A DNA stretch of 64,000 nucleotides from DASPHG01 sp035629775 (GTDB lineage: Bacteria > Actinomycetota > Thermoleophilia > Solirubrobacterales > Thermoleophilaceae), in contig DASPHG010000062.1 in the NCBI GenBank assembly GCA_035629775.1, positions 10,090-74,089 on the forward strand. The letters run 5' to 3'. The notes below the pieces were generated by a model. The model saw nothing but the letters and a program-made list of their open reading frames with translations, had not been told where the DNA came from and did not search any database. Position 1 is the first letter of the stretch; the number at the start of each line of letters is the position of its first letter. This document shows positions 8,284-15,757 of this stretch, piece by piece. The position numbers and the translations under genes are program-made.

Positions 8284-9468
8284 CTACAGCGAGCGAGCGC
8301 GTGCGGCCGTCTGGGTGAGGTCGGCGAGCTCGAAGTCGGGCTCCTCGCCGAACTCGCGGAGCATCCTCATGCGGAACGAGGTGAAGCGGCGGGCAGCCTC
8401 GGTCCGGCGCCCCAGCCGCAGCCAGGCCGTCAGGAGCTGGCGGTGGACCTCGGCGTCGTACGGCTCGAGCTCGGCGAGCTGCTCGAGCACGGCGGCGGCG
8501 CCGTCGATGTCCTCCCCCTTGGCGAGGATGGTCGCCAGCAGGCGGAGGCACTGGGTCGTGAGACCACGCAGCCGGTCGCGCTCGGCGTAGGCCCACTCGG
8601 CGTAGGGCTCGTCCGACAGGAAGTCGCCGCGGTAGAGCTCGAGCGCCTTGCGGAGCTCGGCCTCGGCCTCGGGCAGAGCCCCGCGGCGGGCAGCGTCGAT
8701 GCCCTTGCGCGCCGCCTCCTCGAAGTCGTCGGCATCCACCGCCACGCGGCGACGGTCGATCGCGTACCCGCCCTGGACGGCCACGATGAACGACGACGGA
8801 GCGCGCTTCGGGCGGTCCGGCTCGAGCTTGTCACGCAGCGAATGGATGAAGTGGCGGACGTTGTTGAGCGCGGTCGGGCCGGCGCCGGGCCAGAGCGCCT
8901 CGGCGATCTCCTCGGCGTGGACGACGCGGTTGCGCTCGCAGACCAGGTACTTGAGGACGTGGCCGGGACGCTGCTGGAGCCACTTGCCGCTGAGGGGACC
9001 TTCGGGGCTGTCCACGTGCATCCGGCCGAACGACGAGATGCGGAGCCGCGGACCGCTGATCCAGTGTGGATCGCTGCGGCGGCGGCGGTCGCGGGCGTCG
9101 CCGGGACGCAGGTGGAGCAGCGCCCGCCCCTCGCCGAGCGGTGCGGCGGTCACCCACAGCGCGCTCACCGATCCGCCGCGGCGGGTGTCGATCCGGATCT
9201 CGGGCAGCGCGGCCTCGGAGCTCGCGGCGCGCTCGGCCAGGCAGCCGTCCACGCAGGGCCCCCCGGGCGCCATGCAATCCAGCAGCTCGCCGCAGCGCGT
9301 CGCCGTGCCGGCCGCGAGGTCGGGGAGGTAGCCCTGGGCGCAGGGATTCGCCGTGCTGACGAGGCCGCCCGGCTCCACCACGACGACGCCGTAGGGCAGC
9401 CGTTCGACGACGTCGCCGGCAGGTGCGGTGCCGGGCGCGGCACGCGTCTTCGTCGACCGAGAGTCCAT
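8284..9468 (-). CDS. PAS / winged-helix / BTAD transcriptional regulator (SARP-like)
   Basis: The 394-residue protein has three parts. Residues ~20-125 are PAS-like (ERLPYGVVVVEPGGLVSTAN) with a cysteine cluster CGELLDCMAPGGPCVDGC. An OmpR-type winged helix follows (RISSFGRMHVDSPEG...WPGAGPTALNNVRHFIHSL...YAIDRRRVAVD). A C-terminal bacterial transcriptional activation domain is built from TPR-like helices (residues ~250-385). SARP-type proteins activate transcription by binding direct repeats near promoters. The PAS Cys cluster suggests metal, Fe-S, heme or redox sensing, but this is inference. The ATG has AGGGG 7 nt upstream (9476-9480). It is divergent from an ECF sigma gene. Confidence 0.8.
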   Translation of the reverse strand: MDSRSTKTRAAPGTAPAGDVVERLPYGVVVVEPGGLVSTANPCAQGYLPDLAAGTATRCGELLDCMAPGGPCVDGCLAERAASSEAALPEIRIDTRRGGSVSALWVTAAPLGEGRALLHLRPGDARDRRRRSDPHWISGPRLRISSFGRMHVDSPEGPLSGKWLQQRPGHVLKYLVCERNRVVHAEEIAEALWPGAGPTALNNVRHFIHSLRDKLEPDRPKRAPSSFIVAVQGGYAIDRRRVAVDADDFEEAARKGIDAARRGALPEAEAELRKALELYRGDFLSDEPYAEWAYAERDRLRGLTTQCLRLLATILAKGEDIDGAAAVLEQLAELEPYDAEVHRQLLTAWLRLGRRTEAARRFTSFRMRMLREFGEEPDFELADLTQTAARARSL

Positions 9469-9486
9469 CAAATTGCCCCTATGGCG

Positions 9487-9492
9487 ATCATA
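9487..9492 (-). promoter_or_regulatory. candidate -10 element TATGAT of the PAS/BTAD regulator
   Basis: TATGAT matches TATAAT at 5 of 6 positions and has GGGACA 18 nt upstream as a weak -35. It lies just upstream of the AGGGG ribosome-binding site, giving a short leader. Confidence 0.4.
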
Positions 9493-9529
9493 GCCCGCAT
9501 CGCAAGTTCATGTCCCCGTTTTGGGTTAC

Positions 9530-9541
9530 AACAAATTTGTT
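9530..9541. promoter_or_regulatory. 12-bp perfect palindrome, candidate operator
   Basis: AACAAATTTGTT is a perfect palindrome in an unusually AT-rich island between the divergent PAS/BTAD regulator and the ECF sigma gene. Its position suits a dimeric regulator acting on either gene. Confidence 0.4.
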
Positions 9542-9547
9542 AGCTCA

Positions 9548-9579
9548 CTAATCGGCAACTAACAAGACCTCTAATCGGC
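9548..9579 (+). repeat. direct repeat CTAATCGGC x2, 23 bp apart
   Basis: CTAATCGGC occurs at 9548-9556 and 9571-9579. SARP-family activators typically bind short direct repeats on one DNA face. The 23 bp spacing is near two helical turns, so these are candidate sites for the adjacent BTAD regulator. Binding is inferred. Confidence 0.35.
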
Positions 9580-9583
9580 CTCA

Positions 9584-9597
9584 AAGGACCGGTCCTT
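9584..9597. promoter_or_regulatory. 14-bp perfect palindrome, candidate operator
   Basis: AAGGACCGGTCCTT is perfectly self-complementary and lies 72 bp before the sigma factor ATG, in the 200 bp region between divergent regulators. It could be an operator or overlap the sigma gene promoter. Confidence 0.4.
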
Positions 9598-9668
9598 AAG
9601 TTCGTTTCATCGTGAACGGGGAGGGCAGGCCCCGAGACCACGGACTACCGCACAGGAGGACCACCCAC

Positions 9669-10292
9669 ATGCAGCACCTGCTCGACCGCTACTCCGCCCT
9701 CAACGAAGGCCGCTTCCACCGCAAGCAGAAGCTCGACGAGGACCGCTCGCCGCAGGAGCTGACCCGAGTCATCGCGCGTGCGAAGCAGGGGGACGAGGCA
9801 GCGTTCCGCTACATCTACCTGCGCTTCGCCGACAACGTCTACGGCTACGCGCGGAGCATCGTGCGCGACGAGCACGAGGCGGAGGACGTCACCCAGCAGG
9901 TGTTCACGCGCGTGATGGGCTCGATCGCCCGCTACGAGCAGCGCTCCGTGCCCTTCTCCTCCTGGCTCCTCCGGATCACGCACAACATGTCGATCGACCA
10001 CATCCGCCGCCGTCGCGCGGTCCCGTGCGAGGACACCTTCGCCGTGGACCAGGGGCATGACGAGTACGGCGCCTCGCTCTCGATGACCCTCCGCGAGGCG
10101 CTCGATGAGCTCCCGGTCGACCAGCGCGAGGTCGTGGTCCTGCGCCACGTGGCCGGCTGGAGCCCGGGCGAGATCGCCGACCACCTCGGCAAGTCCGAGG
10201 ACTCGATCCACGGCCTGCACCATCGCGGCCGCCGCGCTCTGAAGAAGGAGCTCGTCGAGCGCGAGGCCGCCCCGGTCGCCCTCTCGGCCTAG
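9669..10292 (+). CDS. ECF-type RNA polymerase sigma factor
   Basis: The 207-residue protein has sigma region 2 (RYIYLRFADNVYGYARSIVRDEHEAEDVTQQVFTRV, residues ~45-85; HNMSIDHIRRRR) and region 4 (ALDELPVDQREVVVLRHVAGWSPGEIADHLG, ~140-175). It lacks region 3, as ECF sigma factors do. The ATG has a strong AGGAGG 11-16 nt upstream, unlike the many SD-less genes around it. No anti-sigma gene is adjacent; its neighbour is a convergent CocE hydrolase. The nearest candidate partner is the divergent PAS/BTAD regulator. The stop shares a CTAG with the CocE gene. Confidence 0.9.
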   Translation: MQHLLDRYSALNEGRFHRKQKLDEDRSPQELTRVIARAKQGDEAAFRYIYLRFADNVYGYARSIVRDEHEAEDVTQQVFTRVMGSIARYEQRSVPFSSWLLRITHNMSIDHIRRRRAVPCEDTFAVDQGHDEYGASLSMTLREALDELPVDQREVVVLRHVAGWSPGEIADHLGKSEDSIHGLHHRGRRALKKELVEREAAPVALSA

Positions 10293-12718
10293 AGGACCCG
10301 CACTCGGTTCGAGCGGGCCGTGAGCTTCGGCGCCGCCTTCCGGGTCGTGACCACGGCGCGGTAGCGGCCGGCCTTCCGCACCTTGAAGCGGGCGACGTAG
10401 CGGCGGCGGGCGCCCGTGTTCACGCGCTTGGCCTTGAAGGCCTGGCCGCGGCGCAGCAGCCGGACCTTCAGCCCGGTGCCCTTGGGCGCCAGGCCGCGCA
10501 CCACCAGACGCTTGCCGCCGCCTCGCTTCACGAGCCGCGCCGTCAGCGGATCGGTCGCCTGCGGCATCAGCTTCGGCGGCAGCGGGAACGAGGCGGCGGT
10601 GCCGGCCTCGATCGTCTCGTCCGACATCTGGAAGGGCGCGTTCGCCAGGTAGTTCTCGAGCCGAACGCTGCGCTTGCCGTCGATCAGCGCGTCGCGCGCG
10701 TAGGTCAGGAACGGCAGGGCGAGCGTTCCGTTCGTGACGCTCACGGTCTGCATCGTCGGGACGGCGGCCAGCCACCACTCCGCATGGGCGGTCGAGACCA
10801 GGACCCCGATCCGGTGACCGCGCGGCAGCTTCCAGTCGTTGCCGTACAGGTCGATCGTGTACGTGCCGCTCTCGGGGATCATCCGCGCCTGCCGGTGGAT
10901 GAGCGTGGCCTTGCCGTCGCGGTCGATGTCGTAGACCGCGCCCGCGAGGTTCGCGTTCGGCACGGAGGTCGTGACGTCGAGCTTCAGCCGCGGCACCCCC
11001 GCGATGTGCACGCCGTGGGGGAGCGGCTTCGAGATCGTCCACACGCCCACGCCCGTCGCGCTCGAGGCGGCGATGCCGTCGCTCGTGCCCTTGTTGCCCA
11101 CGTCGTCCACGTACTCGCCGTCGGTCAGCGGCACCTTCAGGGCCTTCGCGTCCGCCGGCGGCCACTTCTCCTCGCCGCGCCAGGTCCCGTCGTTCGTCTG
11201 GATGACGAGCGTCGGGTCCTTGACCTTCGGCTTGATGCCCTTCAGCCAGCGGTCGTAGAACCGCAGGACCTCGCCGTTGAAGCCCTTGCGGCCCATGAGC
11301 AGGCGGCCTTCCTCGTTCTGGTCGGTGCCGCGCACGTGGTCCCACATGCCGAACCAGGCGCGCTTCGGCGCCTTCACGGCGTTGAAGAAGTCCCACGTCC
11401 CGTCGGGCTTAGTGTTGTTCTCCAGGAAGCCCTGGGTGAGGAAGAGCGGCGTGCGCCCGTCCTTCGCCTTCGCGATCAGGTCGCGCGCCAGCCAGTACGG
11501 CGACTGGTGGTTGGGATCCTGCTGGTCGGCCCAGTTGAGCGCTTCGCATCCCGGCCGGCCGGTCGAGTCGACGCTGCCGATGAAGTACTCGGGCTCGTCG
11601 GCGACGCTGCCCGGGGTGGCCGCGATCGCGTCGTAGAGCGCGGGCGTGGCCAGCGAGTTGTGGTACCGGATGCCCTCCGCGTAGAGGTAGCGGTACATGT
11701 CGTAGACGGGTTCCTGTGCGACGACCGCCGCCAGGCCCTTCGGCTGGAGGATCTCCCCGAGCAGGCCGGTCACGCCGTCGTAGGACTTGCCGTACATGCC
11801 GACCTTGCCGGTGGACCACGGCTGTGACGCCGCCCACTCGACGGCCGCGACGACGTCCGCCTGCTCGCCCGGGCCGCTCCAGTCGAGGCAGCCGGTGCTG
11901 CCGCCGAAGCCGCGCAGGTCGACCTGCACGAACGTGTAGCCCTTGCGCACCACGTCGGCGCCGAGGATGAAGTCGGCGAAGCGTGGCGACGGGCCGGGTG
12001 TCGCGAACGGGTCGTAGTCGGTCCCCTGTGTGGGCCCGGCGGGCCCGGTCTGCCCGGTGTGGTTGAAGTACGGGCCGATCGAGAGGATCACGGGCGTCTT
12101 CTTCTTGGCCGAGGCGTTCTTCGGCCGCAGGATGTCCGCGTGCAGGCGCGTGCCGTCGGGCTCGTCGATGTAGGCCTGGAGCCACTCTGCGCCGGCCTTC
12201 TCGTACCAGTCATAGCCGCTCGCGTCGGGCGGCTTGGGCCCGTACTCGGCGCTCTCGTCCGGATCGCCGGCGGTCAGCTTTGCGGTGGCCTCGTACGTCG
12301 CCGCGGTGGACAGGAGCGCGCCGACGCGCACGACGTAGTCGCCCGGCTTGACCACGGTCAGGAGCGCGCCCTCGTTGTCGAACGCGCCCGTGTCCACGAT
12401 CGGGTCGCCCTGCGGATTGCCCTCCGCGTCGCTCTCGTACAGCGTGAAGGAGAGCCAGCCCTGGCCGCCGGGCGCGGTCGCGGTCCAGTTGATCTCGAGC
12501 TCGCCGCCGTCGGCGATGTGGAGCAGGATGTCCTCGCACTGATGCGAGGTGCCACAGGGCTCGCCCACCAGGCTGGCGCCGCTCAGCGGGCCGCCCTCCC
12601 ACTCGAACGTGGGCGTCGCCTTCGAGATCGAGCCGGTCTCGACCGGCGCCGCCGCGGCCGGGGTGGCGGCGAGGGCGAGCACGAGCGCGAGCAGGGCGAG
12701 ACGGCGAAGGATGGTCAT
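10289..12718 (-). CDS. secreted CocE/NonD family hydrolase with extra N- and C-terminal domains
   Basis: The 809-residue protein has a signal peptide (MTILRRLALLALVLALAATPAAAA). A ~150-residue beta-rich N-terminal domain precedes the alpha/beta hydrolase core from about residue 180. VDLRGFGGSTG and the nucleophile elbow GMYGKSYDG (Ser312) are typical of CocE/NonD and X-Pro-dipeptidyl-peptidase S15 proteins. The S15 C-terminal beta-sandwich (AGVPRLKLDVTTS...PRGHRIGVLVST) follows, then an Arg/Lys-rich ~85-residue tail. Family members cleave esters or X-Pro peptides; the substrate here is unknown. Two paralogues lie at 21-25 kb. It is divergent from an Abhydrolase_10 gene over a palindrome. Confidence 0.85.
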   Translation of the reverse strand: MTILRRLALLALVLALAATPAAAAPVETGSISKATPTFEWEGGPLSGASLVGEPCGTSHQCEDILLHIADGGELEINWTATAPGGQGWLSFTLYESDAEGNPQGDPIVDTGAFDNEGALLTVVKPGDYVVRVGALLSTAATYEATAKLTAGDPDESAEYGPKPPDASGYDWYEKAGAEWLQAYIDEPDGTRLHADILRPKNASAKKKTPVILSIGPYFNHTGQTGPAGPTQGTDYDPFATPGPSPRFADFILGADVVRKGYTFVQVDLRGFGGSTGCLDWSGPGEQADVVAAVEWAASQPWSTGKVGMYGKSYDGVTGLLGEILQPKGLAAVVAQEPVYDMYRYLYAEGIRYHNSLATPALYDAIAATPGSVADEPEYFIGSVDSTGRPGCEALNWADQQDPNHQSPYWLARDLIAKAKDGRTPLFLTQGFLENNTKPDGTWDFFNAVKAPKRAWFGMWDHVRGTDQNEEGRLLMGRKGFNGEVLRFYDRWLKGIKPKVKDPTLVIQTNDGTWRGEEKWPPADAKALKVPLTDGEYVDDVGNKGTSDGIAASSATGVGVWTISKPLPHGVHIAGVPRLKLDVTTSVPNANLAGAVYDIDRDGKATLIHRQARMIPESGTYTIDLYGNDWKLPRGHRIGVLVSTAHAEWWLAAVPTMQTVSVTNGTLALPFLTYARDALIDGKRSVRLENYLANAPFQMSDETIEAGTAASFPLPPKLMPQATDPLTARLVKRGGGKRLVVRGLAPKGTGLKVRLLRRGQAFKAKRVNTGARRRYVARFKVRKAGRYRAVVTTRKAAPKLTARSNRVRVL

Positions 12719-12752
12719 GACTGAGACAACGCGCCGATCTGGGGAAACTTGT

Positions 12753-12766
12753 GTACGCTCGCGTAC
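12753..12766. promoter_or_regulatory. inverted repeat GTACGC-TC-GCGTAC, candidate operator
   Basis: Six-bp perfect arms separated by 2 bp lie in the 98 bp between two divergently transcribed secreted hydrolase genes. The geometry suits a TetR-type dimer, but no such regulator gene is adjacent. Confidence 0.3.
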
Positions 12767-12816
12767 CACCGGCGCGGGCAGGGGGCCTCGCGCGGCTCGA
12801 GGGGAGGAGCGAGACG

Positions 12817-14271
12817 ATGAGGAAGCTGGGAATGGCCGTCGCCATCGCGATCGCGCTGCCGGGGGCGGCGTACGCGCAGGTCCCGAACCCGACCGTCGAG
12901 GGACCGATCGAGGGTGGGGTCCGCGGCTACCCGTGGAACAAGAGCCTGTTCGACCTCGACAAGTACGACTACACCGAGCGGGAGTACTTCTTCGGCGGCA
13001 CCGCGACCAACCTCACGGCCGGCGTCAGCGCCCCGTACGAGAGCCGGATGCTCGTGCGCCTCCCGCGCGACCCGAAGGACTTCACCGGCACCGTGACCGT
13101 CGAGTGGCTGAACGTCACCGGCCAGAACGACCTCGAGACGGTATGGCCGCCGGCGGGCGAGTGGATGATGAAGCACGGCGTCGGCTACGTGGGGGTCTCC
13201 GCGCAGCTTGCCGGCGTCTGCTGCGGCCCCACGACGCTCAAGGGCTGGGACGCCGCCCGCTACGCGCCGCTCGTCCATCCCGGCGACGAGTTCTCGTTCG
13301 ACATCTTCTCGCAGGCGATCGAGGCGCTCAGCGACCCGGCTCACAACAAGACGACGATCGGCTCGCCCGCGCAGGTCGACCCGATGCTCGGGATGGAGGC
13401 CGAGAACATCGTCGCGAACGGCGCCTCCCAGTCGGCCGGACGGCTGACCACGCACGTGAACGACGACTACAACCGCGGCGGGATCGACCTGTATGTCATC
13501 ACCCGCGGCGGCGGCCCGTACGAGGACTTCTCGACGCCGATCTTCCAGCTCAACGAGGAGGGCCTCGGCGAGCTTCAGCCGGACAGCGACAGCTACCGCG
13601 CGTGGGAGGAGGCCGGCACGGCGCACGCGCCCGCCGCGTGGTGGAACTACGTCTGGCGCCAGCTCCAGCGCGATCACGTCGGGGCGCCGGCGCCGGATGC
13701 GCTGAACGTCGGGTGCTCGGTCAACCGCGGCTCGGTCGACTACAGCGCGCGTGCGCTCGCGCTCTGGACCGAGCGCTACTTCGAGGACGGCACGCTGCCT
13801 CCGTCCGTGCCCCGCATCGAGCGCGACGAGAACGGCGATCCTGTCCGCGACGAACACGGCCTCGCGGTCGGCGGCATCCGCCATCCATTCATCCAGGTGC
13901 CGGTCGCGTACAACTCGGCCGAGGGCTGCCCGTTGTGGGGCCAGTACCGCTCGTGGAGCGCCGAGAAGATCAAGTCGATCTACCCGACGCACGCGGCGTA
14001 CCTCGACGAGGTGCGACGCTGGACCGCGCGCGAGGTCAGGCGCGGCTGGATGATCCGGGCCGACCGCCGCGACGCGATCCGCAAGGCGCGCGCGTTCGAC
14101 GGGCCGTGGGTCGCGGGCTCCTGCTACGACACCTACAACGAGATGGCGAACGAGACCGGCCCGCTGTCGGGGCCGATCGGGCAGAACAGCTTCGATCCCG
14201 CGCTGCCCCTGGGCACGCAGTCGGCGCTCCGCGAGGCGAACTGCAACGTGGTCGTTCCGCTGGGGCTGTAG
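12817..14271 (+). CDS. secreted alpha/beta hydrolase domain-containing protein (Abhydrolase_10-like)
   Basis: The 484-residue protein has a signal peptide ending AAYAQ. Its features match the alpha/beta hydrolase domain family PF20091: YEYFFGGTATNLTA-type N-terminus, TVEWLNVTGQNDLE, and the nucleophile elbow NGASQSAGRL. The C-terminal GPWVAGSCYDTYNEMANE is also typical. The natural substrate is unknown; such proteins are annotated as esterases or hydrolases of hydrophobic compounds. GGGGAGGAG precedes the ATG. The next gene starts 2 bp after the stop, so the two form an operon of secreted plus cytoplasmic hydrolases. Confidence 0.8.
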   Translation: MRKLGMAVAIAIALPGAAYAQVPNPTVEGPIEGGVRGYPWNKSLFDLDKYDYTEREYFFGGTATNLTAGVSAPYESRMLVRLPRDPKDFTGTVTVEWLNVTGQNDLETVWPPAGEWMMKHGVGYVGVSAQLAGVCCGPTTLKGWDAARYAPLVHPGDEFSFDIFSQAIEALSDPAHNKTTIGSPAQVDPMLGMEAENIVANGASQSAGRLTTHVNDDYNRGGIDLYVITRGGGPYEDFSTPIFQLNEEGLGELQPDSDSYRAWEEAGTAHAPAAWWNYVWRQLQRDHVGAPAPDALNVGCSVNRGSVDYSARALALWTERYFEDGTLPPSVPRIERDENGDPVRDEHGLAVGGIRHPFIQVPVAYNSAEGCPLWGQYRSWSAEKIKSIYPTHAAYLDEVRRWTAREVRRGWMIRADRRDAIRKARAFDGPWVAGSCYDTYNEMANETGPLSGPIGQNSFDPALPLGTQSALREANCNVVVPLGL

Positions 14272-14273
14272 CG

Positions 14274-15164
14274 GTGCACCCGCGGGTCGAGGCCTGGCTC
14301 GAGGCCGGCGAGCGGTTCGACTATCTCGGCTTCGAGGTGTTCTACCGGCGCGCCGGAAGCGGGCCCGTGCTGCTGCTCGTCCACGGCTACCCCTTCAGCT
14401 CATTCGACTGGCACGAGGTCTGGGACGCCCTGACCGCGCGGTTCACGGTCGTCGCGCCCGACATGCTCGGCATGGGGTTCTCGGCGAAGCCGGAGGAGTA
14501 CGAGTACTCGGTCCACGACCACGCCGACATGCACGAGGCGCTCCTCGCCCACCTCGGCGTGGAGGAGTGTCACGTGCTCGCCCACGACATCGGCGACAGC
14601 GTGGTCCAGGAGATGCTCGCCCGCCACGAGGAGCGGGACGCGGGCGCGCGCCCCTACTCGATCGACTCGATCACCTGGCTGAACGGCGGCATGTTCGTGG
14701 AGGCCTACCGGCCGCGCGTCATCCAGAAGCTGACGGCGCGGACGCCCGTCGGCGACCTGTTCGCGCGGTTTCCCGGCGTCTTCCTGTCGGACCGGGTGCT
14801 CCGTCCGGCCATCAACGAGGTCTTCGGCGCGAACACGAAGCCATCAGACGAGCTGTGGGCGGAACTGCGCGAGATCCTCGAGTGGAACGGCGGCCTCCGC
14901 GTGATGCACAAGGTCGGCCGATTCATCGTGGACCGGTACCACCATCGCAACCGCTGGGTCGCCGCGATGCGGGCGACGTCGGTGCCGATGCGGCTGATCG
15001 ACGGCCCCGCCGACCCCAACTCCGGCCGGCACATGGCCGAGCGCTACGCCGAGGTGGTGCCGGACGCCGACGTCGTCATGCTGGCCGAGGACATCGGCCA
15101 CTGGCCCCAGCTCGAGGATCCCGAGGGGGTCCTCAGGCACTTCCTCGAGTTCGTGCCTGACTAG
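14274..15164 (+). CDS. alpha/beta hydrolase, haloalkane dehalogenase/epoxide hydrolase-like
   Basis: The 296-residue protein has the oxyanion motif HGYP (residues 37-40), DMLGMGFSAKP and the nucleophile elbow LAHDIGDS. The nucleophile position is Asp105, which is typical of haloalkane dehalogenases and epoxide hydrolases, not Ser esterases. EDIGHWPQLEDPE supplies the catalytic His. There is no signal peptide. The GTG start lies 2 bp after the upstream stop, implying coupling. Its 3' end overlaps the convergent SGNH gene by 32 bp. Dehalogenase versus epoxide hydrolase activity cannot be decided from sequence. Confidence 0.8.
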   Translation: MHPRVEAWLEAGERFDYLGFEVFYRRAGSGPVLLLVHGYPFSSFDWHEVWDALTARFTVVAPDMLGMGFSAKPEEYEYSVHDHADMHEALLAHLGVEECHVLAHDIGDSVVQEMLARHEERDAGARPYSIDSITWLNGGMFVEAYRPRVIQKLTARTPVGDLFARFPGVFLSDRVLRPAINEVFGANTKPSDELWAELREILEWNGGLRVMHKVGRFIVDRYHHRNRWVAAMRATSVPMRLIDGPADPNSGRHMAERYAEVVPDADVVMLAEDIGHWPQLEDPEGVLRHFLEFVPD

Positions 15165-15750
15165 CGAGGCGCCGGCGACACTCGCGCGCGGCTACCGCCA
15201 CCGCGCGGGCGCGGTGCCGGTAGCCCTCCTCGCTGACGTGCGTCGCGTCGTGCTTGTCGAGCCACTCGCGGTGCTCGTCCACCATCGAGAACCAGTCCAC
15301 GATCACGAGGTTGTCGCGGGCGGCGGCCTCCTCGTCGAGGATCCCGTTGAGCACGCGCCAGGGCGGGTCACCCTCCCGGTGCGGGCGAAAGACGTTCGCC
15401 CACACGACACACCGCTCGCGCCCCACAGCGCGCATCGCCCGCCGCACGGCGCGGCGGAAGCGCTTCGGCTGGCCCGGGTCGTCATTCGTGCCGAGGCTCA
15501 GGTGGACCACCGGCGCCAGGCGTTTTCCCCGGTCCCTCAGGTCCGCCGCGGCGTCGGGCGTGTGCCGGTTCGGCTCGCCGTCCGAGCGAATGCGCCAGCG
15601 CGATAGCTCGTCCGGGAGGTAGGGCTTCGTCCCGATCGCGAACGAGTCGCCGTAGCTGAGCAAGCGCTTGGCGGGCGCGCGCGTGGAGTCCCCCGCGACC
15701 GCCGGTGCCGCGAGCGCCAGAAGGACCAGCAGCGGCGGCAGCGCCCTCAT
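15133..15750 (-). CDS. secreted SGNH/GDSL-type hydrolase
   Basis: The 205-residue protein has a signal peptide (MRALPPLLVLLALAAPAVAG). It has SGNH block I (LLSYGDSFAIG, Ser36), an LGTND block and a C-terminal DATHVSEEGY carrying the Asp-x-x-His pair. Such enzymes are esterases, lipases or acetylhydrolases acting outside the cytoplasm. The ATG lies 7 nt after the stop of the upstream glycerophosphodiesterase gene, so the two are probably cotranscribed and may act on related lipid or polymer substrates. The 3' end overlaps the convergent hydrolase gene by 32 bp. Confidence 0.8.
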   Translation of the reverse strand: MRALPPLLVLLALAAPAVAGDSTRAPAKRLLSYGDSFAIGTKPYLPDELSRWRIRSDGEPNRHTPDAAADLRDRGKRLAPVVHLSLGTNDDPGQPKRFRRAVRRAMRAVGRERCVVWANVFRPHREGDPPWRVLNGILDEEAAARDNLVIVDWFSMVDEHREWLDKHDATHVSEEGYRHRARAVAVAARECRRRLASQARTRGSA

Positions 15751-15757
15751 CGGAGCG

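Noticed and set aside
9669..10292. Adjacent anti-sigma factor for the ECF sigma
   Set aside because: The following gene is a convergent secreted CocE hydrolase and the divergent gene is a BTAD regulator. Neither has a zinc-binding anti-sigma motif or a single TM segment.
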